Source: Cyanobium sp. Cruz-8D1 (GTDB taxonomy: Bacteria > Cyanobacteriota > Cyanobacteriia > PCC-6307 > Cyanobiaceae). From it: a DNA stretch of 64,000 nt. Location of the stretch: contig NZ_JAGQCD010000005.1 of NCBI RefSeq assembly GCF_024345975.1, positions 62,001 to 126,000 of the forward strand, in the 5' to 3' direction. Below the pieces are notes generated by a model. The model did not search any database. It was not told where the DNA came from and worked only from the letters and a program-made list of their open reading frames with translations. A program made the position numbers and the translations under genes. How positions within the stretch are numbered: the stretch's first letter is position 1; each line of letters starts with the position of its first letter. Shown here in pieces: positions 56,055 to 64,000 of this stretch.

Positions 56055-57830
56055 ATGCCGATGTCCTCGACGACGGTCGCCGACAGCACGTCGCTCCCAT
56101 CGGCCTCCCCCGCTACCCCCCCCACCAAACAGGAGGCGCTCAAAGCCGGCAGTGGCCATCTGCATGATCCCCTGGCCGCCGAGCTTGGCAATGCGCTGCC
56201 CAGCTTCACCGATCCCGCCGTCCAGATCCTCAAGTTCCACGGCAGTTACCAGCAGGACGACCGGGACAACCGTCGCAAGGGGGTCGAGAAGGACTGGCAG
56301 ATGATGCTGCGGCTTCGGAATCCCGGCGGGCGCATTCCCACCTCTCTGTATCTGGCCCTTGATTGCCTCGCCGATCGGCTGGGCAACGGCACCCTGCGCA
56401 TCACCACCCGCCAGGCCTTCCAGATGCACGGCGTTCAGAAGACCGACCTCAAGGAAGTGATCGGCGGCATCGTGCGGGCCCTTGGCTCGACGCTTTCGGC
56501 CTGTGGAGATATCAATCGCAACGTGATGGCCCCGGCCGCTCCCTTCGAGCGGGATGGCTACCCGGAGGCCCGTCTGCTGGCGGATCAGATCGCCGACCTG
56601 CTGGCGCCCCAGGCGGCCGAGGGGTCCTATCTGGACCTCTGGGTGGACGGTGACCTGAGCTACCGCATCAAGCCCAAAGGGCCCGTGAAGAAGGCGCGAC
56701 GCCTGCAGGAGAGCGGTGCTGTGTTCAGTGGCGATGCGGCCGAACCGCTCTACGGCGCCACCTACCTGCCCCGCAAGTTCAAGGTCGCCGTCACCGTTCC
56801 CGGTGACAACTCCGTCGATCTGCTGACCCAGGACATCGGCCTGGTGCTGTTCAGTGATCCCTCCGGCCGGCCGCTGGGTTGCAACGTCTACGTCGGTGGG
56901 GGCATGGGGCGGACCCACAACAAGGAGGAAACCTTCGCCCGCACGGCCGATCCCCTCGGTTATGTGGCCGCCGGCCATGCACTGGAACTGGTGCAGGCGA
57001 TCGTGGCCCTGCAGCGCGACCACGGCGACCGCGAACAGCGCCGCCATGCCCGGATGAAGTATCTGATCCACGACCGTGGTGTGGACTGGTTCAAAACCGA
57101 ACTGGGTCGTTACTTTCCCCATCCGATCAAGGGGATGCGCCGCGAACCGACCGCCGTCCTCACCGACTACCTGGGTTGGCACCGCCAGTCCCCGGGCCTG
57201 TGGTTCGTGGGTCTGCCCGTGCTCTGCGGACGCCTGCAGGGGGACCTCAAGACCGGCCTGCGCCGGTTGATCGAGACCTACCAGCTGGAGGTGCGGCTCA
57301 CCCCCAACCAGGACCTGCTGCTCTGCAACATCGGCAGCGCCCAGCGGGTGTCGGTGCGGCAGGCCCTGGCGGAGCTTGGCCTCACCAGCCCTGAGGCCCC
57401 GCCCCCCCTGGCGCGTCACGCCCTGGCCTGCCCGGCCCTGCCCCTCTGCGGCCTGGCCGTCACCGAGGCCGAGCGGGTCCTCCCCGATGTGCTCGCCCGC
57501 CTCGACGCCCTGCTGGAGCGCCTGGCGATCAGCAAGCCGCTCCTGGTGCGCATGACGGGCTGTCCCAACGGCTGCGCCCGCCCCTACATGGCCGAGATCG
57601 GCTTGGTCGGGAGCGCTGTGGACACCTACCAGCTATGGCTCGGTGGTAGCCATGGCCTCACGCGTCTGGCCAGGCCCTACCTGGAGAAAATGCCCCTGGA
57701 GAAGCTGGAAGCGACCCTGGAGCCCCTGCTGACGGCCTGGCGCGACGAGGGCGGCCCCCGTAGTCGCTTCGGCGACTTCACTGACCGGCTCGGTGACCAA
57801 CGGGTCAGCGAGCTGCTCTCCCCTGCCTGA
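56055..57830 (+). CDS. sir: ferredoxin-sulfite reductase
   Basis: A 591-aa assimilatory sulfite reductase. The four ligands of the 4Fe-4S/sirohaem centre are C459 and C465 (CPALPLC) and C503 and C507 (TGCPNGC). N-terminal motifs include ILKFHGSYQQDDRDNR and LRITTRQAFQMHGV. It reduces sulfite to sulfide with ferredoxin electrons. The first 30 residues are Ser/Thr/Pro-rich and may be dispensable. It diverges from glyS with a 107-base spacer and is followed by a nested hairpin. Confidence 0.95.
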   Translation: MPMSSTTVADSTSLPSASPATPPTKQEALKAGSGHLHDPLAAELGNALPSFTDPAVQILKFHGSYQQDDRDNRRKGVEKDWQMMLRLRNPGGRIPTSLYLALDCLADRLGNGTLRITTRQAFQMHGVQKTDLKEVIGGIVRALGSTLSACGDINRNVMAPAAPFERDGYPEARLLADQIADLLAPQAAEGSYLDLWVDGDLSYRIKPKGPVKKARRLQESGAVFSGDAAEPLYGATYLPRKFKVAVTVPGDNSVDLLTQDIGLVLFSDPSGRPLGCNVYVGGGMGRTHNKEETFARTADPLGYVAAGHALELVQAIVALQRDHGDREQRRHARMKYLIHDRGVDWFKTELGRYFPHPIKGMRREPTAVLTDYLGWHRQSPGLWFVGLPVLCGRLQGDLKTGLRRLIETYQLEVRLTPNQDLLLCNIGSAQRVSVRQALAELGLTSPEAPPPLARHALACPALPLCGLAVTEAERVLPDVLARLDALLERLAISKPLLVRMTGCPNGCARPYMAEIGLVGSAVDTYQLWLGGSHGLTRLARPYLEKMPLEKLEATLEPLLTAWRDEGGPRSRFGDFTDRLGDQRVSELLSPA

Positions 57831-57864
57831 TCCCGGCCGATCGGTTCTTCGGACCGACCCGGGA
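57831..57864 (+). terminator. nested GC hairpin after sir
   Basis: An outer stem, TCCCGG (57831-57836) with CCGGGA (57859-57864), encloses an inner stem, TCGGT/ACCGA (57841-57857). It begins directly after the sir stop codon. No T-tract follows, so it is a possible weak terminator or 3' stabiliser. Confidence 0.4.
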
Positions 57865-57899
57865 GACCGCTTACGGTGAGGTCTTTCAGAATTGCGCGC

Positions 57900-58331
57900 A
57901 TGCGGAGCTCTGTGGCCGCTGCCCTTCAGCCCCTGCTCCGCCCCCTCCTCTGCGGGGTGTTGCTTGGTCTGCTGCCTGGGGCTGGCGGGGCCAACGAGGC
58001 GGCAGAGCGACCCAACCCACCGCAGTCGCCTGTCAGGTACTTCGATTCAGACCCCCAGGCCTGCAATCCGGAGGCGATCAGCGCCTCCTACAAGAGCCAG
58101 CTGCTGCCCTTCGCCGACCAGAGCCCCGAAGTGCTGGCCAAATTGCGCCGGGTGCAGGACGACATGACCCTGGCCAGCCTCAAACGCTGCGTTCAGAAAG
58201 GTCTGCTGACCCGTCCCCAGGCCAGCGTTCTGTTCCGGGAACTGGGCCTGACCCTGCCTGGCACGGTCATCCCCGTGGCCGGCGGCGCTGCACCCCCCAC
58301 CCGTCAACCCTCCCCGGCGACGGCGCCGTAA
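57900..58331 (+). CDS. exported protein, unknown function
   Basis: A 143-aa protein with a signal peptide (LLRPLLCGVLLGLLPGAGGA), a core with two Cys (DPQACNPEAISASYK and SLKRCVQKGLL) and several short helices, then a Pro/Ala-rich tail. The family is not known to me. The start is the ATG at 57900; a GTG at 57876 is also in frame. The 3' end overlaps the convergent VanX-type gene by 28 bases. Confidence 0.68.
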   Translation: MRSSVAAALQPLLRPLLCGVLLGLLPGAGGANEAAERPNPPQSPVRYFDSDPQACNPEAISASYKSQLLPFADQSPEVLAKLRRVQDDMTLASLKRCVQKGLLTRPQASVLFRELGLTLPGTVIPVAGGAAPPTRQPSPATAP

Positions 58332-59011
58332 AGAGCCAGCGGCTCCTGGCTTCGCCAGGCCCAGAGCTGGTCGCCGTGGCTGAAATGCCACCATTCATTC
58401 GGGTGCTGGGCAAAGCCCGCCGCTCCCATCACCGCCGCCAAAAGGCGCCGGCGAGCGTGCCAGTCGGCGGCCTCGCTGCCCGGCGAGGCCGCGGCGTAGT
58501 GGTCGGGATGGGAGATCATCCCGATCGCGTCAATCTCCCCGCCCATCGCCAAGGGCCGGCCGTCGGCCTCGGCCAGGGTGAGATCCACCGCAGCACCGGT
58601 GCTGTGGGGTGGAGGAGTGGCCGGATCGCTGCTCGGCGGTGCCCAGAAACGATCCACTTCTGCCGCTACGGCCGCCTGGGCGTCCCCGCCGGCATCGGGA
58701 TCGAGGCCCCGCTCCCGGCAGGCCGCACGGAACGCGTGGCGGACCATGAACGCCTGGACCGCGATGGGGCGCCAGGCATCAAAGATGGCCAGCCGCCATT
58801 GGGGTTGTTGCTGCTGGAGCAGGGCCTGGGCCGTCTCCAGCCGGGTGATCACCGCGCGGCGCAGCCGGAACGGACTGGCGCCAGCGCCATAGGGCGCCCC
58901 CAGCACCTGATAGGGATGGGGTTCCAGGCGCCACAGCGCCGCCGGCAGGTCGCCCAGGGGCTCGCCAGCGTCGTCGATGGGGATCGGACTCCAGGGGCGC
59001 AGGGGGGGCAT
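58304..59011 (-). CDS. D-alanyl-D-alanine dipeptidase (VanX-like, M15D)
   Basis: A 235-aa cytoplasmic-type peptidase without a signal peptide. Zinc and catalytic motifs are PHSTGAAVDLTL and NEWWHFSHG, with IFDAWRPIAVQ upstream, the VanX/DdpX pattern. It cleaves D-Ala-D-Ala, probably for peptidoglycan turnover or D-Ala reuse; no van operon is present. It follows recG in the same direction by 34 bases. Confidence 0.88.
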   Translation of the reverse strand: MPPLRPWSPIPIDDAGEPLGDLPAALWRLEPHPYQVLGAPYGAGASPFRLRRAVITRLETAQALLQQQQPQWRLAIFDAWRPIAVQAFMVRHAFRAACRERGLDPDAGGDAQAAVAAEVDRFWAPPSSDPATPPPHSTGAAVDLTLAEADGRPLAMGGEIDAIGMISHPDHYAAASPGSEAADWHARRRLLAAVMGAAGFAQHPNEWWHFSHGDQLWAWRSQEPLALYGAVAGEG

Positions 59012-59045
59012 GGCTGGGGAGACCGCCTCGGTTCGCTGTCCTGGC

Positions 59046-61529
59046 TCAATTCAACTGGGCCGCCTCCACTGAACGGCGGCGCTGGGCTTCCAGGGCCTCG
59101 CGCAGCTGGGGGTGGCGTTCCAGGGCCGGATCCACCGCCAGGAACCGCTGCGCCGCCGACCGGGCCTCCTCCAGCACGGCACCGTCGTCACTGAGGCTGG
59201 CCAGGGCCAGGTCCGGCAATCCCGACTGGCGGGTGCCGAGCACCTGGCCGGGACCACGCAGCCGCAGGTCCATCTCGGCGATCTCGAAGCCGTCGCCACT
59301 GCGGGCCAGCAACTCCAGCCGTTGGCGGGCCATGGCGTTGTCGCCTTCGTGCAGCAGCAGGCAATGGGAGGCGGCGGCGCCCCGGCCGACCCGGCCGCGC
59401 AGCTGGTGCAGCTGGGCCAGACCGAAGCGCTCAGCATGCTCGATCACCATCACACTCGCCTCCGGCACGTCCACCCCCACTTCCACCACCGTGGTGGACA
59501 CCAGCACCTGGGAGCGCCCCTCCTGGAAGGCGCTGATGGCCCGCTGCTTCTCCTCGCCGGTCATGCGTCCGTGCAGCAGGCCCACCGTGAGCATGGGAAA
59601 CACCTCCTCGTCGAGGTGGCGGTGCACCTCCACGGCGGAGCGCAGGTCGAGCTTCTCGGATTCCTCCACCAGGGGCAGCACCACGTAGGCCCGCTGGCCC
59701 TTGGCCACCTCCTGGCGCACGAGCTCCCAGGCGCCGGGGCGCTCCGAACCCCGCAGCAGGCGGGTGCGGATCGGGGTGCGACCCGGCGGCAGTTCATCGA
59801 TCTGGCTGATGTCCAGATCGCCGTGGATCGAGAGGGCCAGGGTGCGGGGGATCGGGGTGGCGGTCATGGTGAGCAGGTGGGGCTGCAGCCCCTTGGCCAG
59901 GAGCCGATTGCGCTGACGCACACCGAAGCGGTGCTGCTCGTCCACCACCACCAGGCCGAGGCGATCGAACTGGACCGGATCCTCGAGCAGGGCGTGGGTG
60001 CCCACCAGCAGGTTCACCTGCCCGTTGGCCAGGTCCTGCAGCAGCTGGCGGCGACGGCGGGCTGGGGTGGAGCCGGTGAGCAGCTCAAGGCTGACGTTGA
60101 GCTGGGGCAGCCAGCCGGCCAGCTTGTGAAAGTGCTGAGCCGCGAGCACCTCGGTGGGCGCCATCAGGACCCCCTGGCAACCCGCCTGGATGGCACCCAG
60201 CAGGGCCGCCAGGGCCACCACCGTCTTGCCACTGCCCACGTCCCCCTGGACCAGCCGGGCCATGGGCTGGGGCCGCTCCATGTCGGCGCGGATCTCGGCC
60301 AGCACCCGGTTCTGGGCCCCGGTGAGCGGAAAGGGCAGCAGGGCGAGGAACCGGCTCACCAGGTCCTCGCCGCCACTGGGCAGCAGCAGCGGCAAGGCCG
60401 GTGAGCGACACAGGCGCTCACGCCGCTGGCCCAGGGCCAGCTGCAGCAGCAGGAACTCGTCGAACACCAGGCGGCGGCGACAGCGCTGCAGCTCCTCGCG
60501 GTCGGCGGGGCGATGCAGGCCCAGCAGGGCTTCGCCACGGCGCACCAGGCCCAGCTCCTGGCGCAGGGGCTCCGGCAGGGGATCGGGCCAGCGGCTCGCC
60601 GCCGGCAGCACCGCCGCGATGGCCCGGGCGAGGCGCTCGCCGCTGAGGCCCTCGGTGAGGGCATAGACGGGTACGAAGCGGCCGATCTGCTCCGATCGCA
60701 GCGGCGCCCCGGGGGTCTCCAGCACCTCCAGCAGGGGATCGGCAAAGCTGGGGCCGTAGGGACTCTCCTTCACCAGGCCGCTTACGGCCACCGTGGCCCC
60801 CAATGGGTAGAGCCGCTGCTGGGCTTTCAACCAGCCGGGGCTGCTGAAGCGGCGACCCGCAAAGAAGCGTGTCACCTTGAGGCGACCCGTGACGTCCTGG
60901 AGGTGCAGCTCCAGGATCGCCAGATTGGGGTTGCGGGGGCTGCCGAAGGCATGGCAGCGGCGCACCGTGGCCACGATGGTGGCGGTCCGCCCCGGCTCGA
61001 GGTCGGTGATCCGCACGAGATGGGCGTAATCGAGATAGTCGCGGGGGTAGTGGTGCACCAGGTCGCGCACCACCAGCAGGCCCAGGGCGGCGAGCCGGGT
61101 GGCGGTCTTCGGCCCGATGCCGGCCACCTCCGAAAGGGGGGTCTGGGCTGTGAGCCGGACGGCTCTACCCGTGCCTGCCCGCTCCGCCGCGGTGGGCGGC
61201 ACCAACCGCAAGCGGGGGGGTGCCACCGGCAACACCTCCCGGCGGCGGCAACGCAGCTCGTGCAGGGCCTGCCGCAGCCGTCGCACCAGTGACTGGCGGG
61301 CCACCAGGCCAAGCTCTCCATAGGCGCCGAAGTCGCGGGCCAAGGCGGCCAGCCGCTGGCGCTCAGCGGCCTCCAGCCCCGCCACCGGAGCGGCGAGGCT
61401 GGCGACGACAAAGCCGCTGAAGCGGTCCCGCCGTCCCTGGAGATCGCCAAAGCCGGTATCGGCCTCGAGGCGACAGGCGAGCTGCAAGGGCGTGCACCAG
61501 GCGTCGACCGCCGAAGGGGAGGACGCCAT
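59046..61529 (-). CDS. recG: ATP-dependent DNA helicase RecG
   Basis: An 827-aa SF2 helicase. It has a wedge/OB domain (residues about 210-310), Walker A GDVGSGKT, the DEQH box in VVDEQHRFGVRQRN, motif III MTATPIPRTLAL and motif VI QLRGRVGRG. It remodels stalled forks and branched DNA. Compared with E. coli RecG (693 aa) it has about 110 extra N-terminal residues, as in cyanobacterial and plant RecG. The ATG at 61529 lies 26 bases past the preceding gene; the frame open to 62021 runs through that gene and is not coding. Confidence 0.95.
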   Translation of the reverse strand: MASSPSAVDAWCTPLQLACRLEADTGFGDLQGRRDRFSGFVVASLAAPVAGLEAAERQRLAALARDFGAYGELGLVARQSLVRRLRQALHELRCRRREVLPVAPPRLRLVPPTAAERAGTGRAVRLTAQTPLSEVAGIGPKTATRLAALGLLVVRDLVHHYPRDYLDYAHLVRITDLEPGRTATIVATVRRCHAFGSPRNPNLAILELHLQDVTGRLKVTRFFAGRRFSSPGWLKAQQRLYPLGATVAVSGLVKESPYGPSFADPLLEVLETPGAPLRSEQIGRFVPVYALTEGLSGERLARAIAAVLPAASRWPDPLPEPLRQELGLVRRGEALLGLHRPADREELQRCRRRLVFDEFLLLQLALGQRRERLCRSPALPLLLPSGGEDLVSRFLALLPFPLTGAQNRVLAEIRADMERPQPMARLVQGDVGSGKTVVALAALLGAIQAGCQGVLMAPTEVLAAQHFHKLAGWLPQLNVSLELLTGSTPARRRRQLLQDLANGQVNLLVGTHALLEDPVQFDRLGLVVVDEQHRFGVRQRNRLLAKGLQPHLLTMTATPIPRTLALSIHGDLDISQIDELPPGRTPIRTRLLRGSERPGAWELVRQEVAKGQRAYVVLPLVEESEKLDLRSAVEVHRHLDEEVFPMLTVGLLHGRMTGEEKQRAISAFQEGRSQVLVSTTVVEVGVDVPEASVMVIEHAERFGLAQLHQLRGRVGRGAAASHCLLLHEGDNAMARQRLELLARSGDGFEIAEMDLRLRGPGQVLGTRQSGLPDLALASLSDDGAVLEEARSAAQRFLAVDPALERHPQLREALEAQRRRSVEAAQLN

Positions 61530-61555
61530 CCCCCCCTGGCCGGCAGAGGGCCCGG

Positions 61556-62644
61556 TCAGTCGCTCGGGATCGATGGGGGGCGGATGTCCTGCAGCCAAAG
61601 CTGTTCGGCCTGATGGATCCGCGACCTCCGTTGAAGGCGGCGGAACTGCTGGGCCATTCTGCGAACCTCCTGGCGATGCTGCTGCAGACGCCGCCGGCAC
61701 GTCCGCAGGCGGGGTTCCTCCAGTTCCAGCTCCACAGCCCGCAGCAACACCGCCATGGTCTGGGTCTGGGAGGAGCGGCTGGGGCCGAATGGCAGGGGCA
61801 GCCGCATCAGGTTGGCGGGGGCGGCCATGGTCTCCAGCTGGCCGTCCAGGAACGCATCCAGCAGGCTCACCGGCAGCAGGCTGCTGCTGACACCGCACCG
61901 CAGCAACTCCACATTGATGGCATGGGACAGGTTGCGGAGCCGCCGGCCCAGGGCCAGTTCCATGCCGTCCATCCAGCGGAGCACCTGCTCGGGATCCTCC
62001 GGCAGCCGGCCGGCCTGCCACAGGGAGCGATCGTCTGTCGACGCAGGCTCGTCATCGTCATCGTCGTCCTCGTCCTGCTCCAGCGCCTGGTCCTCGGGCT
62101 GTGCGTCCCCATCGGCGTCCTCGTCGGCCGCATCCTCGTCTTCGGAAGAGGTGTCAGCCCCACGGCCCAACGCCCCCAACAGAAAGGAGGCTCCGGTCAG
62201 GGGTGGCGCCATGGCGATCTGAACCGACCCTGGCGGCAGAGAGCCTGGGTCCGGGGAGCGATCGCTGGTCTCTCCATTCCAGGACAGCTCCTCCAGGAGC
62301 TGCTGCCGGTCGTGACGCTCGCGTCGCTCCTGCTCACGGGAGATCTGGGCGGCGAGGATCACCAGCTGCTCCACCGTCAGCAAACTGGAGCAGCGACTCA
62401 CAAGCTCCCCGATCTGGTCAAGCAGCAGGCGACGGCGTTCGACAGGCAGCGCGACGTAGCGCTGGGGGTGAACCTGGGTGGCGAGATGGAAGCAGGCCTG
62501 CTGCACCCGCTGGGGCAGCACCTGACGCAGCACCTGGAGGTACAGGGCCACATGGCGATAGAGCTCCGGGTTCGACTGCGTCAGCTGCCGGATCAGCTGA
62601 CGCAGCTGACCCGGCAGATCGATGGCGTCGGACGGTTCGCTCAA
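61556..62644 (-). CDS. conserved protein with acidic central tract, unknown
   Basis: A 362-aa protein between tsf and recG. The N-terminal 120 residues are helical (LRQLIRQLTQSNPELYRHVA, RRRLLLDQIGELVSRCSSLL); an Asp/Glu-rich tract (about 40 residues, including DEDDDDDDEP) follows around residues 165-205, and the C-terminal half is again helical and basic (LRTCRRRLQQHRQEVRRMAQ). No domain is recognised. The only reasonable start is TTG at 62644, ten bases after the tsf stop; no ATG occurs in the N-terminal third. The longer frame to 62797 would overlap tsf in another frame. Confidence 0.7.
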   Translation of the reverse strand: MSEPSDAIDLPGQLRQLIRQLTQSNPELYRHVALYLQVLRQVLPQRVQQACFHLATQVHPQRYVALPVERRRLLLDQIGELVSRCSSLLTVEQLVILAAQISREQERRERHDRQQLLEELSWNGETSDRSPDPGSLPPGSVQIAMAPPLTGASFLLGALGRGADTSSEDEDAADEDADGDAQPEDQALEQDEDDDDDDEPASTDDRSLWQAGRLPEDPEQVLRWMDGMELALGRRLRNLSHAINVELLRCGVSSSLLPVSLLDAFLDGQLETMAAPANLMRLPLPFGPSRSSQTQTMAVLLRAVELELEEPRLRTCRRRLQQHRQEVRRMAQQFRRLQRRSRIHQAEQLWLQDIRPPSIPSD

Positions 62645-62654
62645 CGACTCAGGA

Positions 62655-63314
62655 TCAGGCGGCCGAGCCCATCGCCGCCACTTCCGCGGCGAAGTCGGAC
62701 TGCTCGACCTCGATGCCCTCGCCGAGGGTGTAACGGGTGAAGCGGCGCACGCGGATGTTTTCGCCGGTCTTGCCGGCGGCCGACTTGACCATCTCACCCA
62801 CCGTCTGGGTGTTGTCGCGGATGAAAGGCTGGTCCATCAGGGCCAGTTCCTTGAGGCGCTTGCCGATGCGCCCGGCCACGATCTTGACCTTCATCTCCTC
62901 CTTCTTGCCGGCGAGGTCGTCGCGTCCCATCTCGATGGACTTCTCGCGCTCCGCCACTTCGGGAGGGATATCGTCGGTGGAGACGTACTCCACGTTGGGG
63001 CAGGCGGCGATCTGCATGGCCACGTTACGCACCAGCTCCTGGAAGAGCTCACCGCGGGCGACGAAATCGGTCTCGCAGTTCACCTCCACCAGCACCCCGA
63101 CACGGGCACCGGTGTGGATGTAGCTGCCGACGGCCCCTTCGGCCGCCGTGCGGCCGGCCTTCTTCTCGGCGGTGGCGATGCCCTTCTGGCGCAGCCATTC
63201 GGCGGCCTTGGTGGCATCCCCACCGGACTCGGTGAGGGCCTTCTTGCAGTCCATCATGCCCGCGCCGGTCTTGTCGCGCAGTTCCTTGACGAGCTTCGCT
63301 GTGATCTCAGCCAT
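62655..63314 (-). CDS. tsf: translation elongation factor Ts
   Basis: A 219-aa EF-Ts of the short cyanobacterial form: [20 protein letters not shown], then [38 protein letters not shown]-like [16 protein letters not shown], and LMDQPFIRD. It recycles EF-Tu-GDP. The ATG at 63314 is standard. rpsB lies 39 bases upstream on the same strand, the classical rpsB-tsf operon. Confidence 0.97.
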   Translation of the reverse strand: MAEITAKLVKELRDKTGAGMMDCKKALTESGGDATKAAEWLRQKGIATAEKKAGRTAAEGAVGSYIHTGARVGVLVEVNCETDFVARGELFQELVRNVAMQIAACPNVEYVSTDDIPPEVAEREKSIEMGRDDLAGKKEEMKVKIVAGRIGKRLKELALMDQPFIRDNTQTVGEMVKSAAGKTGENIRVRRFTRYTLGEGIEVEQSDFAAEVAAMGSAA

Positions 63315-63353
63315 GGGTTGGGGAGGGAGGGAGGTCGGGAGGGAGAGAAGGGC

Positions 63354-64000
63354 TCAGGCGTCGTCGTCGCCGCTGCGCTGATCCTGGGCTCCATGGCGGC
63401 CTTCATTGATGGCATCCGCGAGGCGGCCCAGCACCAGTTGCACGGAACGCACGGCGTCGTCATTGCAGGGAATGGGGACGTCGCAGAGATCCGGATCGCA
63501 GTTGGTGTCGAGCATCGACACGAGCGGGATGTCGAGTTTGCGGCACTCGAGCACGGCGTTGGTCTCGCGACGCTGATCCACCAGCACCACCACATCGGGC
63601 AGACGGCGCATGTTCTTCAGACCGCCGAGATACTTCTGCAGACGGTCGAGTTCGCGACGCAGAACGGCCGCTTCCTTCTTGGGCCGCATGGCGATGGCAC
63701 CGGAGGACTCCATCCGCTCGAGGTCCTTGAGGCGGTCGATGCGGGCGCGCATCGTGCTCCAGTTGGTGAGCATGCCGCCCAGCCAGCGCTGGTTGACGTA
63801 AGAAGCTCCACAGCGGGCGGCTTCCAGGGCGATCACTTCGGAGGCCTGCTTCTTGGTGCCGACGAACAGAAAGCGCTTGCCGCTGCGGGCGGCACTGCGG
63901 GTCCATTTGTAGGCGTTGTTCATGCAGACGGCGGTCTGCACGAGATCGATGATGTGGACTCCGTTGCGCGCGCAATAGATGTAGCGCGACATCTTGGGAT
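63354..64000 (-). CDS. rpsB: 30S ribosomal protein S2, 5' end outside window
   Basis: About 215 residues of S2 are visible. The sequence enters at the [19 protein letters not shown] segment, so about the first 25 residues lie beyond the window. Family blocks [34 protein letters not shown] and [20 protein letters not shown] are present. The acidic C-terminal tail is short (RSGDDDA). It is followed by tsf. Confidence 0.96.
   Translation of the reverse strand, partial: PKMSRYIYCARNGVHIIDLVQTAVCMNNAYKWTRSAARSGKRFLFVGTKKQASEVIALEAARCGASYVNQRWLGGMLTNWSTMRARIDRLKDLERMESSGAIAMRPKKEAAVLRRELDRLQKYLGGLKNMRRLPDVVVLVDQRRETNAVLECRKLDIPLVSMLDTNCDPDLCDVPIPCNDDAVRSVQLVLGRLADAINEGRHGAQDQRSGDDDA

Noticed and set aside
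61530-62021. N-terminal extension of the recG frame
   Set aside because: It overlaps the acidic-tract gene in another frame and is Pro/Ala/Gly-rich; RecG similarity begins after the ATG at 61529.

Overview
The window is a dense, very GC-rich stretch of chromosome from a picocyanobacterium. A Cyanobium or high-GC Synechococcus relative fits best. The evidence is allophycocyanin-B (apcD), geranylgeranyl reductase (chlP), the proton-extrusion protein PxcA, a Psb32-type TPM protein, a CCB2/CCB4-type cytochrome b6 haem-attachment factor, CcsA, a class II FBPase/SBPase (glpX), ferredoxin sulfite reductase and the lptA-lptB-lptF arrangement. I saw no insertion sequence, prophage, CRISPR array or rRNA. 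One tRNA (Met, CAT) is present. Genes at both ends are cut by the window edge: a J-domain protein on the left and rpsB on the right.

Layout. 1-9 kb: J-domain protein, a 0.9 kb gene-free convergent gap, apcD with a clear intrinsic terminator, rlmD, pheT, then rpmG-rpsR-RNase II. 9-13 kb: a small exported protein, a coupled membrane protein/FAD oxidoreductase pair, metG. 13-17 kb: lptC and photosynthetic maintenance genes (CCB-type, psb32-like, pxcA). 17-24 kb: cobU, trmL, a LysM-M23 peptidase, tRNA-Met, a peroxiredoxin, purQ-purS, a cobW-type GTPase with a histidine-aspartate tract, a pentapeptide protein and a upp-like gene. 24.7-32 kb: ilvD, then an accessory-looking stretch with a small ribbon-helix-helix protein, an AraC regulator and a 1108-residue CheB-CheR-PAS protein without a kinase domain.

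32-39.5 kb is a carbon-metabolism block: pgl-gnd (oxidative pentose phosphate), glgC (glycogen), hemA (tetrapyrrole), glpX and rpe (Calvin cycle). 39.5-46.7 kb is a minus-strand operon, typA-DUF309-lptA-lptB-lptF-ccsA-GT39, in which consecutive genes mostly overlap by four bases (TTGA or GTGA) and every gene after typA begins with a non-ATG codon. 47-50.6 kb: a VanY-type peptidase, chlP and a CNNM/CBS transporter-like protein.

The most striking locus is 50.8-53.8 kb: a three-gene coupled operon of a SAM methyltransferase, a geranylgeranyl-reductase-like flavoprotein and a type III polyketide synthase with an intact Cys-His-Asn triad. This is the gene set expected for a methylated, oxidised alkylresorcinol (hierridin-like phenolic lipid). 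The rest is housekeeping: glyS, sir, an exported protein, a VanX-type dipeptidase, recG, an acidic-tract protein, tsf and rpsB.
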